DNA from: JAHEJA01 sp965656445
GTDB lineage: Bacteria > Pseudomonadota > Alphaproteobacteria > Rhodobacterales > Rhodobacteraceae
Assembly: GCA_965656445.1 (NCBI GenBank)
Contig: CBFHKO010000001.1
Span: 868,001-932,000 of the forward strand
DNA: 64,000 bases
Direction of reading: 5' to 3'
A model generated the notes under the pieces. That model worked only from the letters and a program-made list of their open reading frames with translations. It did not search any database and was not told where the DNA came from. The translations under genes and the position numbers were made by a program. Shown here piece by piece: positions 1-9,070 of the stretch. Within the stretch, counting starts at the first letter, position 1. The number at the start of each line of letters is the position of its first letter.

Positions 1-1411
1 CACGAGGGATAACCCCTGTGGCAATGATGACTTCATCAAATCCGTCTAGATCAGCAGCAGACACCTTGGTGTTGAGGGCAAGAGTGACCCCAGTTGTGTC
101 CAACATCGTGGCAAACCAATCAACAAGCCCAAAGAATTCTTCTTTGCCTGGTACCTGTTTCGCAAGGTTCAATTGACCACCGACTTCTGATGCTTGATCA
201 AACAAAGTCACCTTATGACCCGCTTGCGCCGCCGTCATTGCCGCACTCATTCCTGCTGGACCCGCTCCCACAACCGCGACGGTTTTCGGTTCAGTCGTTT
301 GGGAAATAACCAATTCAGTTTCAAACCCTGAACGCGGGTTCACCAAACATGAGCTGATTTTACCGGAAAACGTATGATCCAAGCAGGCTTGGTTACAGGC
401 GATACAGGGGGCGATTTCATTTGCACGTCCCTCCATCGCCTTTGTTACAAATAGTGGGTCCGCCAAGAAAGGACGCGCCATACTGACCATATCGGCGCAG
501 CCATCCGCCAAGACCTCTTCTGCGACCTCAGGGGTGTTGATCCGATTTGATGTGATGACAGGGATCGACACCTTGCCCATGAGCTTTTTCGGCACCCACG
601 AAAAGGCCGCGCGCGGCACTGATGTCGCAATCGTCGGAATGCGTGCTTCGTGCCAACCGATACCCGTATTGATAATCGTCGCACCTGCTTTTTCGACTTC
701 TTGCGCCAGCTGGACCACTTCGTCATGGGTTGATCCATTTGGGATAAGATCAATCATGGAAAGGCGGTAAATCAGGATAAAGTCTTCCCCAACGGCGGCA
801 CGAACACGTTTGACCACTTCAATGGGCAAGCGCATTCTATTTTCATAAGACCCACCCCAACGATCTATGCGCTTATTGGTATGCTCAACGAGGAATTGAT
901 TTAGGAAATACCCCTCAGAGCCCATAATCTCTACGCCATCATATCCCGCTTGTTTCGCACGCGCAGCGGTCGTCGCGATGTCATGGATTTGCTTTTCTAT
1001 TCCGTCTTCGTCCAATTCTTTGGGCGGGAAGGGCGAAATGGGTGATTTGATCGGGCTTGGCGCCACACAGTCAGGGCCATAAGCATACCGGCCCGCGTGC
1101 AAGACCTGCATCGCAATCTTGCCTCCCGCCTCGTGCACACGATCCGTGACGATGCGATGATTTTCGATATCTTGATCTGTGTATAGTCCCGCCGCCCCAG
1201 GAAAGACGCCGCCTTCTCTGTTGGGGGCAATCCCGCCCGTCACAATGAGCGCAACCTCACCACGTGCCCGTTCTGCGTAGAACTCTGCAACACGATTCCA
1301 ATCCTTGGTTTCCTCAAGGTTGGTATGCATCGACCCCATAAGGACCCGATTTTTTAAGGTCGTGAACCCAAGATCAAGTGGAGTTAAGAGGTTTGGATAA
1401 AGCGAAGACAT
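1..1411 (-). CDS. fadH: 2,4-dienoyl-CoA reductase (NADPH), FadH-type; 3' part cut by window edge
   Basis: About 470 codons are visible and the C-terminus lies beyond position 1. The N-terminus carries the old-yellow-enzyme TIM barrel with the FadH hallmark NRVLMGSMHTNLEE, followed by a four-cysteine iron-sulfur motif (CIACNQAC, then a fourth Cys in SCLVNP) encoded around 345-405. After it begins a dinucleotide-binding fold with VVGAGPAGMSAA. This is the FMN/4Fe-4S/FAD order of FadH and trimethylamine dehydrogenase relatives. FadH removes double bonds at even positions of unsaturated fatty acyl-CoAs before beta-oxidation. The start at 1411 is preceded by AGGGG seven bases upstream. The MGSMHT signature favours FadH over other members of the family. 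Confidence 0.88.
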   Translation of the reverse strand, partial: MSSLYPNLLTPLDLGFTTLKNRVLMGSMHTNLEETKDWNRVAEFYAERARGEVALIVTGGIAPNREGGVFPGAAGLYTDQDIENHRIVTDRVHEAGGKIAMQVLHAGRYAYGPDCVAPSPIKSPISPFPPKELDEDGIEKQIHDIATTAARAKQAGYDGVEIMGSEGYFLNQFLVEHTNKRIDRWGGSYENRMRLPIEVVKRVRAAVGEDFILIYRLSMIDLIPNGSTHDEVVQLAQEVEKAGATIINTGIGWHEARIPTIATSVPRAAFSWVPKKLMGKVSIPVITSNRINTPEVAEEVLADGCADMVSMARPFLADPLFVTKAMEGRANEIAPCIACNQACLDHTFSGKISSCLVNPRSGFETELVISQTTEPKTVAVVGAGPAGMSAAMTAAQAGHKVTLFDQASEVGGQLNLAKQVPGKEEFFGLVDWFATMLDTTGVTLALNTKVSAADLDGFDEVIIATGVIPR

Positions 1412-1487
1412 GAAAATACCCCTGTCAGTTTTGGGGATATTTTGATCAATGGAGCCAGAATGTCACCCCATACGCCGCGTCAATTGA

Positions 1488-1850
1488 CTAGCTATTTTCG
1501 CTCACATAGCGACGGAAGGCCCGTTTTAGCAAATCCAGCTCACCACGGATCAAAGACAGCTCCGCCCGCAAATCATGCGCGACTGGTGTGCCACCCATCA
1601 ATGTGAAGCTAATCAATGTCTCAGGATTGTCGCGTTCCGTGACGATGAAACTATGCACACCTTCACCAATCGCTTCTCTTGGGATGGGAACAGAAATTTC
1701 CCACAAATTCGTATCAACTTCTTCAACCGTAACAGTGTTCAATTCCTGACCACGATACGACACAACAACATCTGGCTGATCGACGGAAACGATTTCTGCC
1801 TGCCAAATTCCATTTTCAAACGCGGCTTCGCGAACTTCGTTTATTGACAT
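1488..1850 (-). CDS. conserved hypothetical protein, 120 aa
   Basis: I do not recognise a named family. The protein is acidic and looks like a compact beta-rich domain (residues about 15-85) followed by a helical, leucine-rich tail (HDLRAELSLIRGELDLLKRA) that may form a coiled coil. It has no signal peptide or membrane segment. GAGGG lies five bases before the ATG. It starts 9 bases after the stop of the 251-aa gene upstream on the same strand, so the two are probably co-transcribed and may act together. It could be a Rhodobacteraceae-restricted protein. Confidence 0.7.
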   Translation of the reverse strand: MSINEVREAAFENGIWQAEIVSVDQPDVVVSYRGQELNTVTVEEVDTNLWEISVPIPREAIGEGVHSFIVTERDNPETLISFTLMGGTPVAHDLRAELSLIRGELDLLKRAFRRYVSENS

Positions 1851-1859
1851 GTTGACCCT

Positions 1860-2615
1860 CTAAAATTCACCGCGCGGTCTGCGAAAGACGGCTAGATCAC
1901 GGATATTGATATAATTCATGGCCGGATCTTCAAAGATGATATCCAGCCAAATTCGTTCAAGCCGCTTTTCGTTAAGCTTCAAGTATCCTAAATCAAACTC
2001 CAGCGATACATTGGTTTGATCCGTTGCAATACGATTCAAAAGCTGTTCGACGTTTGGACCATGTTTGATGTTCAGACGCGCAAAAACCCCCATATGATTT
2101 TCGGCATCCATTACCATGTCCATTTGAAAAATATGGCGAATGCTCAGACCATTCAGAGCCTCATCTGGAAGCTGCAAAGCAAGAGATAAAAAGGACCCAT
2201 CAAACTGAAACACCTCAACCGATACCCCAAATGGGGCCAAATCTGTTGAGCGCTGATTGCGCTGTTGGCGCAAGATAATCGATAACGTAGGGCAGTCGTG
2301 AAATAACTGAATCTCACGTCCTAAAACGGTTTTCCGCGAGGGCGCCGCAACACCTTTGGACCCAATATCAGCGCGCCATCCTTCGGGACGCCATATCCAA
2401 TCGGCATCTCGTGGTGCCTGAAAATTATTCGTCTCTAAGCGTGGTAGTGCAATTCTATCTTCAGCTGCAAAAATCACATCGTCGAGTTCACTACGCTTTT
2501 GCTTTGCATCAGAAACAACAGAGGCCAGATCATCAAATGGCATCTTGGCGATCCGATCCCGAACGGATGCAAACCGCGTCTTGGAGTTTTTGCGAAAGGC
2601 TTCCAATAATTTCAT
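1860..2615 (-). CDS. conserved hypothetical protein, 251 aa (resembles Rhodobacteraceae DUF6478-type proteins)
   Basis: The N-terminal 50 residues are basic and helical. The rest is a predicted globular alpha/beta region with patches such as DWIWRPEGWR and the C-terminal INIRDLAVFRRPRGEF. No catalytic motif, signal peptide or membrane span is seen. From memory it resembles a Roseobacter family of unknown function, possibly DUF6478, but I cannot confirm this without a profile search. It is followed 9 bases later by the 120-aa hypothetical gene, suggesting a two-gene operon. The ribosome-binding site before the ATG is weak (AGGGGTG, about 10 bases upstream). Confidence 0.65.
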   Translation of the reverse strand: MKLLEAFRKNSKTRFASVRDRIAKMPFDDLASVVSDAKQKRSELDDVIFAAEDRIALPRLETNNFQAPRDADWIWRPEGWRADIGSKGVAAPSRKTVLGREIQLFHDCPTLSIILRQQRNQRSTDLAPFGVSVEVFQFDGSFLSLALQLPDEALNGLSIRHIFQMDMVMDAENHMGVFARLNIKHGPNVEQLLNRIATDQTNVSLEFDLGYLKLNEKRLERIWLDIIFEDPAMNYINIRDLAVFRRPRGEF

Positions 2616-2700
2616 GAGACGTTCACCCCTGGTTTCAGATGCCCTCAGACATAGACGATATCAAAGATACGATACACTCTAAATATTAGCGAGTAAGTAA

Positions 2701-3318
2701 CTATGGCCGCGCACGTGGCCGCAACATCGCAGGTTGGTCCATCGCGGCTTGCTCAACACGCGTGCTTTCTTGGTTTAACGACACCGTGTCCATGAGGTTT
2801 AGCAAAACTCGTTTCGCGCGCGATTGTGAAATTTTTTGCCCATCGGGGATCAATAACGTCGCCATAATCAGATGATTTTCCCGATTTTGCACGGCTCGCC
2901 AGAATTGTGTTTGATACCCCGAAAAGGATTTTCCAGATGCTTTGGACAGTTTGGCAAAGGTCACGTTGCCAGACACAGAGCTCACCTCCACCTTATGGTC
3001 ACGGGCAAGCGCCCTCAAGACATCAGGAGACGTTGTCTGATCCTCATTTCCAGACCGTCGGACCGTCAACAAAATATCACCGATCCCGTTGCGACCATAC
3101 ATAGCACACCCAGAAAATCCGATCAAAGAATGACGGGTATCTCCTTGCTTAAGGGTGCTCCGAGTACAGTAACCAACAAGGACAGGAACACTATGCCCTG
3201 CGGACAATGTCACTTTATCTTGTTCCACTGGAGTTGGTTTCAACATGTCTGGAATGGGCAAACCGCCACTACATCCGCTTACCAACATGGCAAGCACAAC
3301 CACACGAAATTTAACCAT
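2701..3318 (-). CDS. putative lipoprotein, 205 aa, function unknown
   Basis: The N-terminus reads MVKFRVVVLAMLVSGC, a lipoprotein signal peptide with lipobox LVSGC and the lipidated Cys at residue 16. The mature part of about 190 residues has several further cysteines (YCTRSTL, SGCAMYG) but no recognised domain. An in-frame GTG at 3342 would add eight residues (MLRRKPGL). The ATG at 3318 was chosen because it gives a normal-length signal peptide. Membrane attachment of the mature protein is expected. The C-terminal tail is proline- and arginine-rich. The gene is divergent from accD with about 250 bases between them. Confidence 0.65.
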   Translation of the reverse strand: MVKFRVVVLAMLVSGCSGGLPIPDMLKPTPVEQDKVTLSAGHSVPVLVGYCTRSTLKQGDTRHSLIGFSGCAMYGRNGIGDILLTVRRSGNEDQTTSPDVLRALARDHKVEVSSVSGNVTFAKLSKASGKSFSGYQTQFWRAVQNRENHLIMATLLIPDGQKISQSRAKRVLLNLMDTVSLNQESTRVEQAAMDQPAMLRPRARP

Positions 3319-3524
3319 TAAACCTGGTTTACGTCTTAACACCGCTCAAATTCCCCTACACACCTTGGTTAGGGATACCCAAGCCGCCATGATCTGACAA
3401 TAGCTAGGGCAGGAAACTTGCAAAATATGTGTTATCCTACAGAAGGCTGCAGAATTCAGAGACTATCGCATGATTGCATAGAAAATTGCCCAATTCCCCG
3501 TTGATCCTGAATTGCATTTCTTGA

Positions 3525-3558
3525 AAAGCACGCTTATTTGATAACAAAGCACGCTTAT
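3525..3558. repeat. 13-bp direct repeat upstream of accD
   Basis: AAAGCACGCTTAT occurs at 3525-3537 and again at 3546-3558, a 21-bp period that puts both copies on the same face of the helix. The second copy ends 12 bases before the accD start. It could be a tandem regulatory site or a small local duplication. The rest of the 252-base gap before accD shows no gene. Confidence 0.5.
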
Positions 3559-3570
3559 GAGGGACAAGAC

Positions 3571-4500
3571 ATGAACTGGATCACAAATTACGTTCGACCA
3601 CGGATTAATTCGATCTTTTCTCGGCGTGAAACACCTGAAAACCTCTGGACCAAATGCGATGAGTGCGGAACCATGTTGTTCCACCGCGAATTGGCAGAAA
3701 ACCTGAATGTGTGCACACAGTGTAATCACCATATGGCGATTACACCAAGAGACCGTTTTGAAGCCTTGTTCGATGGTGGCATCTTTGTCGACGTTGCGGT
3801 TCCAGCTCCGATAAACGACCCCCTCGCATTCAAAGATCAAAAGAAATATCCAGACCGCATGAAAGCCGCCCAGAAAAAGACGGGCGAAAAAGAAGCGATG
3901 CTGGTTGCCGAAGGTGAAATCGGGCGGACCCCTGTTGTCTGTGCGGCTCAGGATTTTTCCTTCATGGGTGGATCCATGGGAATGTACGTTGGCAACGCGA
4001 TCATTGCTGCGGCTGAACGCGCTGTTGCATTGCAGCGCCCTCTCATTTTGTTTTCTGCGGCAGGGGGTGCGCGTATGCAAGAAGGCATTCTAAGCCTCAT
4101 GCAAATGCCACGCACGACGGTCGCAATTCAGATGCTAAAAGAGGCAGGATTGCCCTATATCGTTGTATTAACCCATCCAACGACTGGGGGCGTTACAGCC
4201 TCTTATGCAATGTTGGGCGATGTTCAAATTGCCGAGCCAAATGCATTGATCTGCTTTGCGGGTCCACGCGTTATTGAGCAAACCATTCGCGAGAAACTTC
4301 CCGAAGGGTTTCAACGTGCCGAATATTTGCTAGACCATGGGATGTTGGATCGCGTGACGTCTAGGACGAAAATGCGTGAAGAATTGGTTACTATTGTTCG
4401 CATGTTGATGGGAATGCCTCCTGCGATAGCTGGGGATTTACCAAAACCTGACGACGCGACTATTCAAGAAACCGAGACCGCTTCATCCACTGCTGAATAA
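3571..4500 (+). CDS. accD: acetyl-CoA carboxylase carboxyltransferase subunit beta
   Basis: AccD pairs with AccA to transfer the carboxyl group from carboxybiotin-BCCP to acetyl-CoA, making malonyl-CoA for fatty-acid synthesis. The 309-aa protein has the N-terminal zinc ribbon (Cys29, Cys32, Cys48, Cys51 in CDEC and CTQC) and the crotonase-fold carboxyltransferase core, including GGSMGMYVG, GGARMQEG and THPTTGGVTAS. An in-frame ATG lies 33 bases further upstream, but the start at 3571 has GAGGGACAAGAC before it and begins MNWITNYVRP as expected for the family. It is followed by folC after 12 bases, the common accD-folC pair. Confidence 0.97.
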   Translation: MNWITNYVRPRINSIFSRRETPENLWTKCDECGTMLFHRELAENLNVCTQCNHHMAITPRDRFEALFDGGIFVDVAVPAPINDPLAFKDQKKYPDRMKAAQKKTGEKEAMLVAEGEIGRTPVVCAAQDFSFMGGSMGMYVGNAIIAAAERAVALQRPLILFSAAGGARMQEGILSLMQMPRTTVAIQMLKEAGLPYIVVLTHPTTGGVTASYAMLGDVQIAEPNALICFAGPRVIEQTIREKLPEGFQRAEYLLDHGMLDRVTSRTKMREELVTIVRMLMGMPPAIAGDLPKPDDATIQETETASSTAE

Positions 4501-4512
4501 GGCAATTCCTGA

Positions 4513-5790
4513 ATGACGCATCCCTCTTCTGACGTCATCCTTGATCGGATGATGGCTTTGCATCCCAAGGTGATTGATCTCACGCTTGATCGTGTTTGGC
4601 GGCTACTTGACACACTCGGCAATCCGCAACGTGATCTCCCCCCGGTTATCCATATCGCTGGGACCAATGGCAAAGGATCAACCCAAGCCATGATCCGCGC
4701 GGGCCTAGAAGCGGATGGAAAACAGGTGCATGCCTATACCTCACCTCACCTTGCACGGTTTCACGAACGCATCCGCATCGCGGGACACCTCATTACAGAG
4801 GCTGCCCTCACGCAGGTATTGGATGAATGTTATGCGTCAAACAATGGTGAGGACATCACCTATTTCGAAATCACTACCGTTGCTGGGCTTTTGGCCATGT
4901 CGCGCGCACGGGCTGATTATACGTTATTAGAGGTCGGTCTAGGCGGTCGTCTTGATGCGACGAATGTGATCGACACCCCCGAAATTTGCGTCATCACGCA
5001 AATTTCTATGGATCACGAACAATTCCTCGGCAACACGCTTGCGAAAATTGCCGGTGAAAAGGCTGGGATTATCAAACGGGGCGTTCCCGTGGTCGTTGGC
5101 CCGCAACCTGAAGAGGTGATGGACGTCATAGAAGCCACAGCCACAAAGTTAGGGGCGCCGATACTGGCCTATGGTCAACATTGGCACGTAAGCAAGGAAC
5201 GCGATCGTTTGATTTATCAGGACGAGAACGGCCTTTTGGATCTGCCATTGCCCAATCTCCCCGGTGAACATCAATATGAAAACGCAGGCGCCGCCCTTGC
5301 AGTTTTACGCTATCTCGGCATGTCAGATGCGGCCTATGACGCCGCCGTAACCCAAGCATTTTGGCCAGCTCGCATGCAACGTTTGTCCCAAGGACGCATC
5401 GCTGAGCAGGCGCCAAATATTGAGCTGTGGTTAGATGGCGGTCACAACGCGGCGGCGGGCCAAGCCATTGGCAAACACCTCAAGACGTTGCCGCCCAAGG
5501 ACACCTACGCAATTTGCGGAATGCTGAATACCAAAGATATCAGCGGGTATTTGTCGCCAATGGCCCCGTCGCTCACCGCGCTTTATGGTGTATCGATCCC
5601 AGGTGAAGCGAACACATTACCTGCCGAAACGACAGCTGAGTTTGCTCAAAACGTTGGAATTTCCGCGTTGACCGCAGGAAGCGCGACCGAAGCATTAGCG
5701 TCAATTTCAGCCAAAAACCCAAACGCACGCGTCCTAATTTGTGGGTCTTTGTACCTTGCTGGCGCGGTTTTACGCGAAAACGGCGACTAA
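4513..5790 (+). CDS. folC: bifunctional dihydrofolate synthase / folylpolyglutamate synthase
   Basis: FolC adds glutamate to dihydropteroate and extends tetrahydrofolate polyglutamate tails. The 425-aa sequence shows the Mur-ligase-type P-loop AGTNGKGST at residues 49-57, LLEVGLGGRLDATNV near residue 145, and the SMDHEQFLGNT segment typical of FolC. The C-terminal glutamate-ligase domain contains WLDGGHNAAA. Length is normal. It follows accD by 12 bases and is probably translated from the same mRNA. Polyglutamylated folate would also serve the folate-linked dimethylglycine/sarcosine dehydrogenase at the right end of this window, though that is only a metabolic link. Confidence 0.95.
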   Translation: MTHPSSDVILDRMMALHPKVIDLTLDRVWRLLDTLGNPQRDLPPVIHIAGTNGKGSTQAMIRAGLEADGKQVHAYTSPHLARFHERIRIAGHLITEAALTQVLDECYASNNGEDITYFEITTVAGLLAMSRARADYTLLEVGLGGRLDATNVIDTPEICVITQISMDHEQFLGNTLAKIAGEKAGIIKRGVPVVVGPQPEEVMDVIEATATKLGAPILAYGQHWHVSKERDRLIYQDENGLLDLPLPNLPGEHQYENAGAALAVLRYLGMSDAAYDAAVTQAFWPARMQRLSQGRIAEQAPNIELWLDGGHNAAAGQAIGKHLKTLPPKDTYAICGMLNTKDISGYLSPMAPSLTALYGVSIPGEANTLPAETTAEFAQNVGISALTAGSATEALASISAKNPNARVLICGSLYLAGAVLRENGD

Positions 5791-5812
5791 TTCAGAGCAA
5801 TCCTTAGAAAAA

Positions 5813-5838
5813 CGAATCAGTAACCCTTGACTGATTCG
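5813..5838 (+). terminator. hairpin after folC, possible weak terminator
   Basis: A perfect 9-bp inverted repeat, CGAATCAGT / ACTGATTCG, is separated by an 8-base loop and lies 22 bases after the folC stop. No T tract follows, so it is not a classical Rho-independent terminator. It could be a 3'-end stabilising stem or a Rho-assisted site. The remaining bases up to 6017 contain no convincing gene. Confidence 0.4.
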
Positions 5839-6017
5839 CACCGATTCGCCGATATCTTGTGGTGTCGGGACGTACTCGCCCACATTTGGCGTGTACAGCA
5901 GAGGGTAAGCGGAAATACAGGCTGCTGAAGGTGAATGGGAAACGCCGTCAGGTAATCTCAGTCGTCTTCAAATAAAAAACTCCGCCTACCCTACTTTATT
6001 GGTTAAGGGAGAAGCGT

Positions 6018-6677
6018 ATGCTTCGTATTCTCGTTATTTCTTCTGCATTTTTAATTGTCACTATCGGCTTGCTGATGATTCAGCCAACTCCAAGAAGTGA
6101 TCGATTTGTTGACGAAACAGTTGTCCTTGATGAGGTCACGCGATCCGAGGCAACGCTCTTGGATGTGAGCCTACCTGATCCCACATTGACTGAGGTCGCC
6201 AAGATTGTGGAACCCGAGATCGTCACGCCCGCCTCAACGCCGGCCCCTGTTGCTGTGACCCAACAACCCGTCACCGTGGCCGCTCCTGTACCGAGCGGCA
6301 TAAATATCGAAGGCTTGGAAGAATTGGTCAAAGTCGCGCTTGAACGTCAGATGAGCGGTGAGCAGATTGATCAATGGCTTGAGCAAGCAGCGGCCAGTGG
6401 TGTTCTCACCATTCCACCTTACATGCGCCGCGCCGATGGGACACTGGACACACCCATGATTTTGTCCACATTAGTTGAAACGCCAAGTGCGACCACCATA
6501 AGCCCAAAAACAGGCAAGCCCTATATCGTAAAAGCAGGGGATAGCCTCGCGTCCATCGCTTTTGACAACTATGGAACAACTGATCCTGTCGAAGAAATAT
6601 ACTGGGCGAACAAAGATCGCTTAGCCAGCCCAGACAAGATTTCTGTCGGGCAAACCCTGTATTTACCTGCGCTCTAG
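6018..6677 (+). CDS. membrane-anchored LysM-domain protein, 219 aa
   Basis: Residues about 4-22 form a single hydrophobic segment (LVISSAFLIVTIGLLMI), probably an inner-membrane anchor or uncleaved signal. A low-complexity linker rich in Thr, Pro, Val and Ala follows (about 60-100). The last 51 residues form a LysM peptidoglycan-binding domain (YIVKAGDSLASIAFDNYG to VGQTLYLP). The likely role is envelope attachment or peptidoglycan sensing from the periplasmic side. AAGGGAG precedes the ATG. The gene converges on zapE, and the two stop codons overlap within 4 bases (6674-6677). Confidence 0.8.
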   Translation: MLRILVISSAFLIVTIGLLMIQPTPRSDRFVDETVVLDEVTRSEATLLDVSLPDPTLTEVAKIVEPEIVTPASTPAPVAVTQQPVTVAAPVPSGINIEGLEELVKVALERQMSGEQIDQWLEQAAASGVLTIPPYMRRADGTLDTPMILSTLVETPSATTISPKTGKPYIVKAGDSLASIAFDNYGTTDPVEEIYWANKDRLASPDKISVGQTLYLPAL

Positions 6678-7729
6678 AGCTGTCCCCAATCTGCCGCTTG
6701 CATCTCCATCAGACGGCTGGCGGTGCGTTCGAATTCAAACGACCCTTCGCCCTCTAGGTAAAGCATCTGTGGTCGATCCGCCGCTGAGCATATAAGCCGT
6801 GTCTTTGCCTCATAAAGCGTGTCGATCAAGGTCACGAACCGCTTGGCCTCATTGAAATTGCCCCGCCCAAGCGTAGGAATGTTTTCCAAAATGAGCACGC
6901 GAACATGCTCAGTTAGAGCTAAATAATCAGCTGGGCCCAAGGGTTGTCCGCAGAGGTCATAAAAATCAACGCGCGCGACACCATTGTGAAACTGTGGAAG
7001 CCGCAAGGTGCGACCCTTCACCGTAACATCGAATGACGTGCTGTTGCCTTGGGATAAACCTTGCCAAATCGCCGCGACCTCGTTCGAAGCGGCCTCACCC
7101 AATGGATGAAAATAAACCTGTGCGCCACTCAGTCGATCCTGACGGTAATCTGTGGGGCTTACCATTTCATGCACAACCAAGCGATCCTTGATCAAATCGA
7201 TGAAGGGCAAGAAAAGCTGTCGGTTCAAGCCGTCTTTGTAAAGATCATCGGGTATACGATTAGAGGTGGTCACAACGACCACACCGTCTTCGAACAAGAG
7301 CTGGAACAAGCGCCCGACAATCATTGCGTCCGTAATGTCCTTGATTTGCATTTCATCAAAGGCCAACACCCGCGCATCCGCCGCAACTTGTTTTGCGATT
7401 GGCTTGATGGCATCTTCTTCGCCACGCTTACGGGCCTCATGAAGCGCGGTTTGGATATCTTGCATAAACCCATGAAAATGGACGCGTTTCGCAGGGACAT
7501 CCAAGGCATCGACAAACATATCCATAATCATGGATTTTCCACGACCCACGCCACCCCAGAGGTACAATCCCTTAGGCGGCTCGGGCTTTTTGCGAAAGAA
7601 CCCCCTTTTCTGAGGCACCGCAAGAGCCGCGCGTATACGTTCGAATTCAACCAAGACCGCAGCTTGAGCAGCATCAAAGCTCAGCTCACCGGCCTCAACT
7701 TTTGCCTTGTATATCTCTTCGAGGGTCAT
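6674..7729 (-). CDS. zapE: cell division protein ZapE (AFG1-like ATPase)
   Basis: ZapE/AFG1-family P-loop ATPases associate with the division ring in bacteria. The 351-aa sequence has Walker A GGVGRGKS at residues 59-66, a Walker B-type stretch ARVLAFDEMQI, sensor-like TTSNRIPDDLYKDGLNR, and the C-terminal LYEAKTRLICSA region of the family. Two adjacent ATGs exist (7732 and 7729). The second was preferred because AGGAGG then sits about six bases upstream. It is convergent with the LysM gene and divergent from the MFS transporter. Confidence 0.9.
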   Translation of the reverse strand: MTLEEIYKAKVEAGELSFDAAQAAVLVEFERIRAALAVPQKRGFFRKKPEPPKGLYLWGGVGRGKSMIMDMFVDALDVPAKRVHFHGFMQDIQTALHEARKRGEEDAIKPIAKQVAADARVLAFDEMQIKDITDAMIVGRLFQLLFEDGVVVVTTSNRIPDDLYKDGLNRQLFLPFIDLIKDRLVVHEMVSPTDYRQDRLSGAQVYFHPLGEAASNEVAAIWQGLSQGNSTSFDVTVKGRTLRLPQFHNGVARVDFYDLCGQPLGPADYLALTEHVRVLILENIPTLGRGNFNEAKRFVTLIDTLYEAKTRLICSAADRPQMLYLEGEGSFEFERTASRLMEMQAADWGQL

Positions 7730-7834
7730 CATTCGCCTCCTTTACACTCAAAACAGACACGAGGAAAGCATCAGAACAGTTTGACCTTGAGATGGATATA
7801 GGTAAGGTCACTGCAAATCACAGGGGTATGTTTC

Positions 7835-9070
7835 ATGACAAGATCTTCAATTTTTACGCCTGTGCTCATAGTCGGCTGTTTAATCATACTAATTAGCTTT
7901 GCCGTGCGTGCGTCGTTTGGTGTTTTCCAAATTCCAATTGCCGCCGAATTTGGCTGGCTTCGCGCTGATTTTTCGCTCGCGATTGCAATCCAAAACCTTG
8001 CTTGGGGCATTGGTCAGCCGATTTTTGGCGCGATTGCTGAAAAAATTGGGGATCGCAAGGCCATCGTTATTGGTGGTCTGACCTATGCCTTTGGGATGGT
8101 GCTGTCCTCTTTTGCCGTTACGCCCGGGGCGCATCAATTTTATGAAATATTCGTTGGATTTGGTGTCGCGGGCACAGGGTTTGGCGTCATCCTCGCCGTT
8201 GTAGGGCGAGCCAGTAGCGCCGAAAACCGATCCATGTCATTGGCAATCGCCACCGCCGCAGGCAGTGCGGGCCAAGTGGTCGGTGCGCCAATGGCGGAAT
8301 GGCTGCTCTCCTTGATGCCATGGCAAAACGTGTTTTTGATCTTTGCCGCTCTGATCCTTGCCAGCCTCTTTATGTTGCCCTTCATGCGCTCACCTGCTGC
8401 GGCCAGCAAGGCTGAGCTAGAAGAAAGCATGGGTGCTATCCTGATCAAAGCTTTCAAAGATCCAAGCTACACTCTGATCTTTTTGGGCTTCTTTAGCTGT
8501 GGCTATCAATTGGCCTTTGTGACCGCGCATTTTCCCGCGTTCGTGACCGAAATGTGCGGCCCTATCATGCCCGGTGGTGCGCTCTATTCAATGGGGATCA
8601 CATCAACATCTCGCCTCGGTGCCGTCGCTATTTCGTTGATTGGGCTTGCCAATATTGTCGGCACCTTGACCGCAGGATATTTAGGCAATCGCTATAGCAA
8701 GAAATACCTCTTAGCGGGGATTTATCTAGGCCGCACGGTGATTGCAGCCGCCTTCATCATGACGCCAATGACGCCCACAACTGTCTTGTTATTCTCTGTC
8801 TCTATGGGGTCACTCTGGCTTGCCACTGTGCCACTCACAAGCGGATTGATCGCTCATATCTATGGGCTGCGCTATATGGGCACGCTCTATGGTATCGTGT
8901 TCTTTAGCCACCAATTAGGAAGCTTCCTCGGTGTTTGGCTTGGCGGTCGGATGTATGACAGCTATGGCAGCTATACCGCCGTTTGGTGGGTCGGTGTCGC
9001 CGTAGGCGCCTTTAGCGCCATTGTGCATTTACCCATTCGTGAAAGAGCGCTTGGATTCAAAGCGGCCTGA
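7835..9070 (+). CDS. MFS transporter, 12-TM type, substrate unknown
   Basis: The 411-aa protein is strongly hydrophobic with about 12 predicted membrane helices and a central cytoplasmic loop near residues 180-205 (SPAAASKAELEESMG). The first helices carry the MFS signature region (ASFGVFQIPIAAEFGWLRAD, then GAIAEKIGDRKAIVIGG). This pattern resembles the oxalate/formate antiporter-like and monocarboxylate-type MFS group common in Rhodobacteraceae, but the substrate cannot be read from sequence. Its 3' end overlaps the convergent alpha/beta hydrolase gene by 42 bases. Confidence 0.85.
   Translation: MTRSSIFTPVLIVGCLIILISFAVRASFGVFQIPIAAEFGWLRADFSLAIAIQNLAWGIGQPIFGAIAEKIGDRKAIVIGGLTYAFGMVLSSFAVTPGAHQFYEIFVGFGVAGTGFGVILAVVGRASSAENRSMSLAIATAAGSAGQVVGAPMAEWLLSLMPWQNVFLIFAALILASLFMLPFMRSPAAASKAELEESMGAILIKAFKDPSYTLIFLGFFSCGYQLAFVTAHFPAFVTEMCGPIMPGGALYSMGITSTSRLGAVAISLIGLANIVGTLTAGYLGNRYSKKYLLAGIYLGRTVIAAAFIMTPMTPTTVLLFSVSMGSLWLATVPLTSGLIAHIYGLRYMGTLYGIVFFSHQLGSFLGVWLGGRMYDSYGSYTAVWWVGVAVGAFSAIVHLPIRERALGFKAA

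Noticed and set aside
3463..4080. 205-codon open frame on the minus strand opposite accD
   Set aside because: It is the antisense shadow of a strongly conserved gene, with no family pattern and odd residue composition.
5791..5980. About 63-codon minus-strand frame without stop, ending next to folC
   Set aside because: It has a plausible-looking proline-rich translation but no ATG at all, no convincing alternative start and no ribosome-binding site; it may be a gene remnant, but I cannot support it.
7061..7801. 246-codon open frame opposite zapE
   Set aside because: Antisense to the Walker-motif ATPase, no recognisable features of its own.
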